This document shows positions 1 to 6,175 of a DNA stretch of 10,814 nt, in pieces (the first letter of the stretch is position 1; every line of letters begins with the position of its first letter). The notes beneath the pieces are model-generated. The model saw nothing but the letters and a program-made list of their open reading frames with translations. It was not told the origin of the DNA and did no database searches. Made by a program: the position numbers and the translations under genes. Source of the stretch: an uncultured Clostridia bacterium. Its GTDB lineage: Bacteria; Bacillota; Clostridia; Oscillospirales; CAG-272. Location: the NCBI GenBank assembly GCA_937914815.1, contig CALDMI010000148.1, positions 1 through 10,814 on the forward strand. Direction: 5' to 3'.

Positions 1-2
1 CT

Positions 3-1673
3 GGAGAATATACAATATCTTTTGCCAAAACGACAGAGGAGGAGACCGACGGATACGGCTTCCTTGTCAGCATATCGGGAAAGAAAATGACGATAGCCTG
101 CTCCGTTCCCTCGCTGTTTGCCGAGACCTATTCAGAATTTATGAATGAGGTCGTTCTCTCCGGCGCTGAGAGCGTCTCGCTCCCGGACGGCTACAGCTGG
201 AGCCGCGATGTAACGAAGGTGTATTACTCCGACTTCGGCGCTGTCGGCGACGGAGTGACCGACGATTTTCTCGCTATAAAGGCGGCGCATACAAGGGCAA
301 ATCAGACCGGACAGCGCGTCTATGCCACCCCGGGCGCAACCTACTATATAGGTCCTCACCCCGATACGATAAGCATAAAGACCGACACAGTATGGACGGG
401 AGCCTCGTTCATATTCGACGACAGGGACATAGATTCCCAAAACAGTTCGAGAAACTTTGAGGTCTTTATGATAGAGTCGGATTACGCGCCCGCGACAATA
501 AGCGGCATCGGCTCTCTTCGCGCGGGACAGACGAATATAGGAGTCAAACTCGGCTACCCGGCTCTCGTCTACCTCCGCTGGAACGGGGCGAAAAAGTATA
601 TAAGATACGGTTCAAATCAGGATAACGGACAGGACACGCAGGAGATAATACTTGTCGACGCGGACGGAAATGTCGACCCCACGACTCCGATACTCTGGGA
701 TTACGACGAGATAACTCAGGCGGTGGCATACCGCACCGATGTGAGAGGGATAACACTCACCGGCGGCACAGTCACAACGAGGGCAAACGCCTCGGACGTC
801 GCAAACTATTACCGCCGCGGAATAGGCGTCAGCCGCAGTAACACGCTGATAACCGGAGTAAAGCATTATATAACCGACGAGGGGGACACCGGCGCTCCTT
901 ATATGGGCTTCTTCGGCGTCTACAACTCGACGAACGTTGAGATAAATTCCTGCGTCATGACAGGGCATAAGGTTTATAATTCGGTTGGCACATACGATAC
1001 GTATTCCTCACTTTCAAACGATGTCCGTTGGGTCGACTGTGTCCAGTCGCAGGGCACGGATTCGCAGGAGTTCAGAAATCAGCGCGTCGCATGGGGCGTT
1101 CATGCCTCGAATTACAGCAAAAACCTTTCGATGACAGGTTGCACCCTCTCACGCTTCGATGCGCATAAGGGATGTTGGAACGCGACGATAAAGGACAGCA
1201 CTATAGGAATAGGCTTCACGCTTATAGGCGGCGGTGATCTTATAATAGAAAACGTGACCCGTTACGGTACTGCGTTTATGGCGCTTCGCGAGGACTACGG
1301 CTCGACATGGGATGGAGATATTTATATAAAGGACTGCCGGCTTGAGGACGCGGGCTCAACCGCCTATGTGATACAGGCAAATTACGTTCTGAATAACGGC
1401 GCAGGGCACTGGTTCGGATATAAATGCACCCTTGCAAAGACCATAACTGTAGACGGTTTTACCGTCGTCTCCACCTCCTCGTCGGCGAAGCTTTATGTGC
1501 TCTCGCCCGTCGTCCGCTATGCCGCGAGCACCTATGACCCGAGTAAGGACAGCGTGAACCCGTATACCCTCCCGACGAGCGTCACGGTGAAGAATGTGAC
1601 GGGCGCTGCCGTCTCGCTTACAAATTCAAGCTGTAATGCGATAAAGAATATCCCTTATAAAAAGGAACAGTAA
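3..1673 (+). CDS. Beta-helix protein with Pectate_lyase_3-type domain (5' partial)
   Basis: The frame is open from the first complete codon of the window (position 3) through the ATG at 87, so the gene starts upstream and the visible part is a 556-residue C-terminal fragment. Residues about 1-45 (YTISFAKT, GFLVSISGKKMTIAC) resemble the end of a small beta-rich domain of the kind often placed before catalytic domains in clostridial surface proteins. A motif typical of Pectate_lyase_3 follows at about residues 74-118 (YYSDFGAVGDGVTDD, then VYATPGATYYIG). The rest is rich in beta-strand repeats with Asn, Thr and Gly turns, as expected of a right-handed parallel beta-helix. Such folds bind or cleave polysaccharides or decorate cell surfaces, and also occur in phage tailspikes, but no phage genes are nearby. 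I cannot name a substrate or catalytic residues, and no signal peptide is visible because the N-terminus is missing. It stops at TAA and is followed by a hairpin. Confidence 0.85.
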   Translation, partial: GEYTISFAKTTEEETDGYGFLVSISGKKMTIACSVPSLFAETYSEFMNEVVLSGAESVSLPDGYSWSRDVTKVYYSDFGAVGDGVTDDFLAIKAAHTRANQTGQRVYATPGATYYIGPHPDTISIKTDTVWTGASFIFDDRDIDSQNSSRNFEVFMIESDYAPATISGIGSLRAGQTNIGVKLGYPALVYLRWNGAKKYIRYGSNQDNGQDTQEIILVDADGNVDPTTPILWDYDEITQAVAYRTDVRGITLTGGTVTTRANASDVANYYRRGIGVSRSNTLITGVKHYITDEGDTGAPYMGFFGVYNSTNVEINSCVMTGHKVYNSVGTYDTYSSLSNDVRWVDCVQSQGTDSQEFRNQRVAWGVHASNYSKNLSMTGCTLSRFDAHKGCWNATIKDSTIGIGFTLIGGGDLIIENVTRYGTAFMALREDYGSTWDGDIYIKDCRLEDAGSTAYVIQANYVLNNGAGHWFGYKCTLAKTITVDGFTVVSTSSSAKLYVLSPVVRYAASTYDPSKDSVNPYTLPTSVTVKNVTGAAVSLTNSSCNAIKNIPYKKEQ

Positions 1674-1704
1674 TAAACCCGGCAAAAACCGTAACCGAAA
1701 AGAG

Positions 1705-1740
1705 AGCCGCACGGCGCACCCGAAAGTGCACCGTGCGGCT
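1705..1740 (+). terminator. Strong hairpin 32 bases after the beta-helix gene
   Basis: The arms at 1705-1719 and 1726-1740 pair over 15 positions with a single C-A mismatch (1715/1730), around a six-base loop (CCGAAA). The 3' flank on the + strand is T/A-mixed (TATTATATTG) rather than a clean T run, so termination may be imperfect or may need a factor. The position directly after the stop codon makes a 3'-end role for the beta-helix transcript the best reading. Confidence 0.7.
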
Positions 1741-1784
1741 TATTATATTGAAAATACATACGGCAGAGAGTGAAAACGGCGGAA

Positions 1785-1814
1785 GAAAGAACGCAAATAT
1801 ATTTGTGTTCTTTC
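1785..1814. repeat. Near-perfect 30-base palindrome in convergent intergenic region
   Basis: The arms 1785-1799 (GAAAGAACGCAAATA) and 1800-1814 (TATTTGTGTTCTTTC) are complementary except for one G-T type pair, with almost no room for a loop. In RNA it would form a stem of about 13 base pairs with a four-base loop on either strand. Neither side has a clear T tract. It may be an extra 3'-end barrier between convergent transcripts or a protein-binding palindrome; the sequence does not decide between these. Confidence 0.5.
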
Positions 1815-1835
1815 GGTCTGCCCCGAATGTGTCAG

Positions 1836-1880
1836 CCAAAAGAAAATGAGGGCAATGCTGATTGGAAAGCACGCCCTCAT
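1836..1880 (-). terminator. Rho-independent terminator of the small peptide gene
   Basis: On the minus strand an eight-base stem (ATGAGGGC at 1873-1880 pairing with GCCCTCAT at 1846-1853) encloses a second short pairing (TGCT/AGCA). It is followed immediately by a T-rich tract (TTTTCTTTTGG reading down from about 1846). It lies 18 bases after the peptide stop codon and has the form of an intrinsic terminator. It probably ends both the peptide transcript and any read-through from the exonuclease and operon upstream. Confidence 0.85.
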
Positions 1881-1897
1881 CTCGCCCGGTCAAAGTC

Positions 1898-2011
1898 TTA
1901 CCCGAAGTTAGTAGGATCTATGTCAACTATGGTGGTGTCACCAAGGCTGGTTGTGAGAATATCTACATTGTCGAGTTTTATGACTTCGCATACAGGAACT
2001 TCGTATGTCAT
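1898..2011 (-). CDS. 37-residue peptide of unknown function
   Basis: A short acidic peptide beginning MTYEVPVCEV and ending DPTNFG, with one cysteine (Cys8), a TTS motif at residues 20-22 and no membrane segment. The start is fixed by a strong Shine-Dalgarno sequence (GGGAGG at 2018-2023, six bases from ATG). A TTGCAA/TATAAT promoter lies upstream and a T-tailed hairpin downstream, so it is a complete independent gene despite its size. A longer frame running into the exonuclease gene shares this stop but lacks such signals. From memory, small peptides of the form Tyr-x-x-Pro followed by acidic residues, a hydrophobic stretch and TTS/TAS are widespread and multicopy in gut Clostridia and are annotated as hypothetical. 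Some have been suspected to be precursor peptides, but no maturation enzyme or exporter is visible here, so function is unknown. Confidence 0.8.
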   Translation of the reverse strand: MTYEVPVCEVIKLDNVDILTTSLGDTTIVDIDPTNFG

Positions 2012-2017
2012 AATATT

Positions 2018-2023
2018 CCTCCC
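2018..2023 (-). promoter_or_regulatory. Ribosome binding site of the peptide gene, possibly hairpin-masked
   Basis: GGGAGG on the minus strand, six bases before the ATG, decides the start of the 37-residue peptide. CTCCC just upstream can pair with the GGGAG of this site across an eight- or nine-base loop, so the site could be partly masked in the mRNA. The stem is only five base pairs, so any regulatory effect is speculative. Confidence 0.7.
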
Positions 2024-2059
2024 ATGTGAAACGGGAGAAGCATAATTGATTGTAACTTG

Positions 2060-2088
2060 ATTATAACATAACCGTTTCCGGATTGCAA
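2060..2088 (-). promoter_or_regulatory. Sigma-A promoter of the peptide gene
   Basis: The minus strand carries a -35 TTGCAA (2083-2088), a 17-base spacer and a perfect -10 TATAAT (2060-2065), about 50 bases before the peptide ATG. The expected transcript start is near 2053. It lies between the exonuclease stop codon and the peptide, so the peptide can be expressed independently of the exonuclease. Confidence 0.85.
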
Positions 2089-2102
2089 TAGCTTTGACGA
2101 AA

Positions 2103-2133
2103 TTTTTTTGTTTTCCGCGAAAATACGAAAAAA
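2103..2133. repeat. A/T-rich inverted repeat after the exonuclease stop codon
   Basis: TTTTTT/AAAAAA (2104-2109 with 2128-2133) and TTTTC/GAAAA (2111-2115 with 2119-2123) nest around a three-base loop with a small internal bulge. It abuts the exonuclease stop codon. The stem is nearly all A-T and has no T tract after it on the minus strand, so it is at best a weak terminator or pause site upstream of the peptide promoter. Confidence 0.4.
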
Positions 2134-3114
2134 TCAATCCGTCCCGCCGTCGCCGGAGGTCTTTTTGTACTGCCTGCGCCGCGGGCGGCGATATGCCTTC
2201 CTGTTCTTCAGGTCCTGCTGCACGGCGGCTTTGTATGCGGCTATTTCTTCCTCCGTCGCGGGGGAGAGCGCCGCGCGGGCGCGCCACGTCTCGTTGAAAT
2301 TCTTGTGGAGCTTGAGCGTTAAGAACATCGTCCCGTCCTGCTTACAGCTGACAAGGCTCGTATACTTTTGTCCCTTCGTGTGCCGCGCGCGTGTGAGCTG
2401 TTGCATCTTCTCACGGCATATAGGGCAGAGCGGTGTGCGCACCGCCTCGTCGGCGAGCAGCTCCGCCGTCGTGACATATCCGTCCTCTCCCGCGTCCGCG
2501 TCGCCTATAACCCATTCGGAGAGGTTCTGTGCCGACGGGTCAGAGAGTTTTTTCACTCCCTCTTTAACATTTATCTTCGCGGCGACAAGAGCCGTGAAAT
2601 ACGCGTCGTTCAGCGCGTCATGCGCGGGGAGCGTCTGCGGTATGCCGTAGTACTCCATAGCATATTCGAGCGAGCGCTGTTTTTTCGGCTCTCCGCACTC
2701 CATGCCGAATATGTGCTGAAGGTCGTATGTGCGGCGGAGCCACTCATACGGCAGCTTATGTATTCTGAAATTGTCCTCGAGCATGGGAATATCGTCCGGA
2801 CCCCATGTGAGAAACGCGAAATCCTCGCCGCACCATTTGCGGAAGGACTCTGCCGCCTCGGGCAGCGAGACGCCGAGGTCCATCTGCTCCTGCGTTATCC
2901 CGGTGAGCACCGAGACATGGCGATGCATTTTCTTGAAGTATTTGGGGCGGACGATTATCTGATATGAGCCGCAGGGGTTGAGCTCCTCGTCGAGCTTTAC
3001 CGCCCCTATCTGTATCACCTCGCCGCGCAGCCGACAGCACAGCTGCTTCTGAACAGCTATCGCTTTCTGCGCATACGCCTGATTCCATTCAAGATCCAGT
3101 GTTATATAGTACAT
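2134..3114 (-). CDS. DEDDh-family 3'-5' exonuclease with basic C-terminal tail
   Basis: A 326-residue protein of the RNase T / DNA polymerase III epsilon exonuclease superfamily. Exo I is TLDLEW (Asp7, Glu9), Exo II lies in WGPDDIPML (Asp108 most likely), and Exo III is HDALNDAYFTA (His165, Asp170), giving the complete DEDDh two-metal site. The exonuclease domain spans about residues 1-185. The remainder has a CPIC motif (230-233) and a single later Cys257, like an incomplete zinc ribbon, and ends in a very basic stretch (KNRKAYRRPRRR) that suits nucleic-acid binding. I chose the start at 3114, where Exo I follows at once and AAAGGA precedes it; a start 16 codons earlier would lie over the promoter region and adds no conserved sequence. 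It probably trims RNA or single-stranded DNA in the cytoplasm, but the substrate is not known. It has its own promoter 83 bases downstream of the serine dehydratase. Confidence 0.88.
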   Translation of the reverse strand: MYYITLDLEWNQAYAQKAIAVQKQLCCRLRGEVIQIGAVKLDEELNPCGSYQIIVRPKYFKKMHRHVSVLTGITQEQMDLGVSLPEAAESFRKWCGEDFAFLTWGPDDIPMLEDNFRIHKLPYEWLRRTYDLQHIFGMECGEPKKQRSLEYAMEYYGIPQTLPAHDALNDAYFTALVAAKINVKEGVKKLSDPSAQNLSEWVIGDADAGEDGYVTTAELLADEAVRTPLCPICREKMQQLTRARHTKGQKYTSLVSCKQDGTMFLTLKLHKNFNETWRARAALSPATEEEIAAYKAAVQQDLKNRKAYRRPRRRQYKKTSGDGGTD

Positions 3115-3152
3115 CAGGTTTCCTTTGCTGAAATTTAATATTGTACTTAAAC

Positions 3153-3181
3153 AGTATAACACCGGAAAAGTATAAAGTCAA
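3153..3181 (-). promoter_or_regulatory. Sigma-A promoter of the exonuclease gene
   Basis: On the minus strand TTGACT (3176-3181) and TATACT (3153-3158) are separated by 17 bases, about 40 bases before the chosen exonuclease ATG. It lies in the gap after the serine dehydratase stop codon. No hairpin terminator is visible in that gap, so operon read-through into the exonuclease is also possible. Confidence 0.8.
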
Positions 3182-3197
3182 TGGTTTTGAAACGGTT

Positions 3198-4391
3198 TTA
3201 CTTCGCGGTGTAGAATTTTGCGAGCCCGCCGGCGCTCGTCTCTCGGTAATCCGAGTTCATGTCGAGCCCCGTGCGGTACATTACCTCGACTATACTGTCG
3301 AAAGATACCTTCTGCTTCTTCGCGAGCGAGCGCGCGAGCATGACCGCGCTCATAGCCTTTATGCTCGCCATCGCGTTTCTTTCAATGCAGGGTATCTGCA
3401 CGAGCCCGCAGACCGGGTCACAGGTGAGCCCGAGATTGTGCTCGAGCGCTATCTCCGCCGCACATTCTATGACATCGGTGCCGAGCCCGTAAATCTGCGC
3501 GAGCGCCGCCGCAGCCATAGAGCACGCGACGCCGACCTCCGCCTGACAGCCGCACTCCGCTCCGCTTATCGAGGCGTTCTGCTTCACCGTGTTTCCGATA
3601 ACCCCCGCGACGGCGAGGGCGTCGAGTATCTCCCCCTCCCGCACGCCGTAGTCGCGGTACATGTAGTAGAGGACGGCGGGGAGTATCCCCGCGGAGCCGC
3701 AGGTCGGTGCCGTGACGACAATGCCGTTGTCGGCGTTCTCCTCCGCGACGGCGAGAGCATAGGCAGAGAGGCGGCGGCTCTCATGCATGAGAGACGGCTC
3801 GTATTTTGAATTTTCGGATATCAGCGAGTGCGCCTTCCGCTCAAGAGACAGCCCCCCGGGGAGCACCCCGTCGCGGGAGAGCCCCCGCTCGACCGACTCT
3901 CGCATGGCGTTCCATATATCAAGAAGATAGGAGCATATCCCCGGCTCGCGGAGCCTTACGTATTCCGGGAGGGTTATTCCGAGGTCAATAAGACTTTTGC
4001 ACACCTCCGAGAAATTCTGCTCGGGGTACACTTCGCCGGATATGTCGGGGTCGCGCCCGTCGATGAGTATGGCGCCCCCTCCGGGGGACACGGCGGTGAA
4101 GAGGAGCTTTTCTCCGTTCTCCGTCACCTCGTATATCTCCATATAGTTCGGGTGGGGGAGGTCCCGCCGCCCGGTGTCGAAGATTATCTCCGCCCTGTCG
4201 CCGAGCACCTCGCGGATTACCCTGTCGGTCCCGTGCCCCCGCCCCGTGAGGGCGAGAGAGCCGAATAACCGTACACGGTATGGCACATGCCCGTATTTTG
4301 CAAGGGCATAGGCGGCTATTCTTCCGGGGGCTATCGTGTGCGAGCTTGACGGACCTCTGCCGATGCGGTACAGCTCTCGGAGCGATTTCAT
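3198..4391 (-). CDS. sdaA: L-serine dehydratase (L-serine ammonia-lyase), iron-sulfur type, single chain
   Basis: Converts L-serine to pyruvate and ammonia in the cytoplasm using an oxygen-labile [4Fe-4S] cluster. This 397-residue chain carries both halves of the enzyme. The N-terminal beta-type domain has GPSSSHT (13-19) and GSLALTGRGHGTD (44-56); the alpha-type domain has PTCGSAG (229-235), SGAECGCQAEVG (276-287) and LTCDPVCGLVQIPCIERN (322-339). Cys282, Cys324 and Cys335 have the 42- and 11-residue spacing of the cluster ligands in the Legionella enzyme. It is shorter than the usual single-chain form of about 450 residues, and the C-terminus (GGLAKFYTAK) lacks the terminal cysteine that caps the cluster in that type. 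There is no ACT domain. An extra Cys328 sits inside the cluster loop. ATG overlaps the stop of the upstream GT8-acyltransferase gene (ATGA), with AAAGGAGG before it, so the two are probably translationally coupled. Its metabolic link to the glycolipid-type genes is unclear. Confidence 0.95.
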   Translation of the reverse strand: MKSLRELYRIGRGPSSSHTIAPGRIAAYALAKYGHVPYRVRLFGSLALTGRGHGTDRVIREVLGDRAEIIFDTGRRDLPHPNYMEIYEVTENGEKLLFTAVSPGGGAILIDGRDPDISGEVYPEQNFSEVCKSLIDLGITLPEYVRLREPGICSYLLDIWNAMRESVERGLSRDGVLPGGLSLERKAHSLISENSKYEPSLMHESRRLSAYALAVAEENADNGIVVTAPTCGSAGILPAVLYYMYRDYGVREGEILDALAVAGVIGNTVKQNASISGAECGCQAEVGVACSMAAAALAQIYGLGTDVIECAAEIALEHNLGLTCDPVCGLVQIPCIERNAMASIKAMSAVMLARSLAKKQKVSFDSIVEVMYRTGLDMNSDYRETSAGGLAKFYTAK

Positions 4392-6175
4392 AGGTCTGCC
4401 GCCTCCTTTACGGTCTTGTATTCAAGGGGTATTCCGTAAACCGTTTCGTATATATCTTTCCAGACCGCAAAGTTTTCGTCGAGCATCCGGCGCGTGTTCT
4501 CGCGCACATTCTGCTCGGGGTCCGGGTATATCGGCTTGCTTATGTGTATCGTGTATTCCTGAATGGGGAAGCCGGAGGCATCTGTCCTGTCGCTGTCGCT
4601 CATGGTTATGAAGCAGGGCACAACCGGGAGTCCGTTGCGCGCCGCGAAGTAATAAGCTCCGCTCTTCAGCGGCTTAGGTTTCCTGTAATTCCACCACATG
4701 CTCTGCTCCGGGTAGACGAGGACAAAATCCCCGCGGCGCAGCAGCGTGTCCACCGCGTGGATAAACTCCTTCTGCGTCCCGATATTCGAGGAGAGCGGGA
4801 GAGTGTAGAAATGCCGCATGAGAAATCCGAAAAATCCGGGGAAAGAGGTGTAGTTTCCCTCGCGTATAACGCGGAAGAGCTTTCGCCGCCTCTGCGTCGG
4901 CGCGCTCATGTATGCCATCTGCATGGCAAAGCTGTCCATGGCGTTGAAGTGGTTGCAGGTCAGAACAGCACCGGAGCAGACGGAGTCGAGGTTCTCTGAG
5001 CCTATAATCTCCTTTACAACGAGATCTCCGTTTTTCACTATGTGGTTAAGATACCGCTTCGCGACGAAGTGAGAGAACTTAGCCATGACCCGTGTACGGA
5101 TTTTCTCCTGTGTATAGTCGACCTCGGAGGGCATTATCGGTCTCCCGGGCGGGTCGTCTTCCACATCCTCGTCAAACCGTCCCTCGGTTTCAAAGAGGTC
5201 TATTTTATCGAGGATTTTCTGTCTGTCGGGTGAACAGTTATTTTTTTTTTGCGTGTTCAGGTAGTTGTCCTCGCGCAGGGTCTCGCTTCTGGCGAGGGCG
5301 GCGAGCCGATCGCAGGAGTCAAAGTCGGCTTTCCTCTGCTCGTCGGTGTAATTCTCCGCGATTTTCAGTATATCGCGGTAGACCTCGGTCTTTGCGGCAT
5401 ATTCCCAGAAGTACTCGCCGTACCGGCAGTCCGGGAAATGCCACGGCTTCGACACCATTATATAGTGGAGCACGCATATCTCGTTCTCCGGAATCGGAAT
5501 AACTCCGAACACCTCGGTATTGAAGCCCTGATGCAGAAATTTCACATGCCCGTGACATATGACGTTCAGATAATCCTCGTCCTGTGTCACGACGAAGTTG
5601 TAGACGCGGAGCATAGCGGCAAATTTTCCGAGTATGTTCTGCCTTCTGAACTGCTCACAGTTTATGAGGAGCACACCGGCGTTGAAGTAGTTGTTTCTGT
5701 CAATCCCGAGACAGCGCTCAACATATGTGCCGTAGACATCCTCCTGTACCATTGCCTGCTCGTGGCAGGCGCCGAGCCAGTCGTTATCCGTCAGCTCGAC
5801 CTCGTACATCTTCGATATGTCACGGATGACGACGGTGTCGCTGTCGATATATATTGCTTTCTTTATAGCGGGGAACATCTCGGCGATAAAGAGGCGGAAG
5901 TAGGTCGTTTTCGTGTAGTAGTCGCGTATCGGGAGTATATCGGAAATCGAGCGCAGATATGCGCTCACGTTGTCAAATCTTATCTCGACCCCCGGGCGCT
6001 GCATACGGTAGACCGCGTTCATTGTCTCGGGGTGTATATCGGTATGGAGTATGTGTATCTCGTAACGGTATTCGTCAGACGCGTTTTCGAGCATCGAGGC
6101 TATCGACACCATAGTGAATTTCACGAAATTATCGTCACAGGCGTAGAATACCGGAATTATCGGTTTAGCGTTCAT
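4388..6175 (-). CDS. GT8 glycosyltransferase fused to PlsC-like acyltransferase
   Basis: A 595-residue two-domain protein. Residues about 5-260 are a GT8 retaining glycosyltransferase: DSD (111-113) binds the metal and nucleotide sugar, FNAGVLLIN is at 164-172, TQDEDYLN at 197-204, and HYIMVSKPW (237-245) replaces the usual HxxGxxKPW. Residues about 385-580 are a PlsC/LPLAT acyltransferase with NHFNAMD (408-414, a canonical HX4D site) and YPEQSMW (488-494) in place of the usual PEGTR block. There is no long transmembrane segment. The linker (about 280-370) is acidic and is encoded across a run of ten A residues (5241-5250). One base more or fewer there would end the frame soon after the GT8 domain, so this could be one fused protein or two separate ones. 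It overlaps the upstream GT8 gene by 11 bases, with AAGGAG before its ATG. It likely glycosylates and acylates the same or consecutive intermediates of a membrane glycolipid or acylated glycan (inference); sugar and acyl donors cannot be told. Confidence 0.85.
   Translation of the reverse strand: MNAKPIIPVFYACDDNFVKFTMVSIASMLENASDEYRYEIHILHTDIHPETMNAVYRMQRPGVEIRFDNVSAYLRSISDILPIRDYYTKTTYFRLFIAEMFPAIKKAIYIDSDTVVIRDISKMYEVELTDNDWLGACHEQAMVQEDVYGTYVERCLGIDRNNYFNAGVLLINCEQFRRQNILGKFAAMLRVYNFVVTQDEDYLNVICHGHVKFLHQGFNTEVFGVIPIPENEICVLHYIMVSKPWHFPDCRYGEYFWEYAAKTEVYRDILKIAENYTDEQRKADFDSCDRLAALARSETLREDNYLNTQKKNNCSPDRQKILDKIDLFETEGRFDEDVEDDPPGRPIMPSEVDYTQEKIRTRVMAKFSHFVAKRYLNHIVKNGDLVVKEIIGSENLDSVCSGAVLTCNHFNAMDSFAMQMAYMSAPTQRRRKLFRVIREGNYTSFPGFFGFLMRHFYTLPLSSNIGTQKEFIHAVDTLLRRGDFVLVYPEQSMWWNYRKPKPLKSGAYYFAARNGLPVVPCFITMSDSDRTDASGFPIQEYTIHISKPIYPDPEQNVRENTRRMLDENFAVWKDIYETVYGIPLEYKTVKEAADL
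5132..5146 (-). promoter_or_regulatory. Candidate internal translation start for a separate PlsC domain
   Basis: An in-frame ATG (Met348, 5132-5134) is preceded by GGGAG (5142-5146) with a seven-base spacer, about 100 bases after the A10 run. Starting here would give a 248-residue protein containing the whole acyltransferase domain, a normal PlsC length. The Shine-Dalgarno match may be chance in a G-rich stretch, so this is only a candidate. Confidence 0.35.
5241..5250 (-). other. A10 homopolymer in the fusion linker (candidate slippage site)
   Basis: Read on the minus strand the codons are CAA AAA AAA AAT AAC (Gln309 to Asn313). One added A, or a -1 ribosomal shift, gives CAA AAA AAA AAA TAA, a stop right after Lys312. 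Loss of one A gives a stop (TAG) after residue 324. Runs of nine or more A/T are known substrates for RNA polymerase slippage and for replication slippage. Here the run lies exactly between two enzyme domains. It is also where an assembly or sequencing error would be most likely. Confidence 0.55.

Noticed and set aside
87..1673. ATG at 87 as the true start of the beta-helix protein
   Set aside because: The frame stays open to the left edge of the window with sensible coding sequence (YTISFAKT, GYGFLVSI), and no RBS precedes this ATG, so the gene is truncated by the window.
87..1673. Phage tailspike identity for the beta-helix protein
   Set aside because: Pectate_lyase_3 domains do occur in tailspikes, but no structural, lysis or integrase gene is near it and the downstream genes are ordinary chromosomal ones.
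1898..2287. A 129-codon reading of the small peptide frame, extended into the exonuclease gene
   Set aside because: The first 92 codons overlap the exonuclease C-terminus out of frame and have no RBS. The promoter, RBS and terminator define the 37-codon peptide starting at 2011.
3141..3809. A 222-codon + strand frame opposite the serine dehydratase
   Set aside because: It is a shadow of the dehydratase coding strand, rich in Arg, His and Val, with no domain or start signals.
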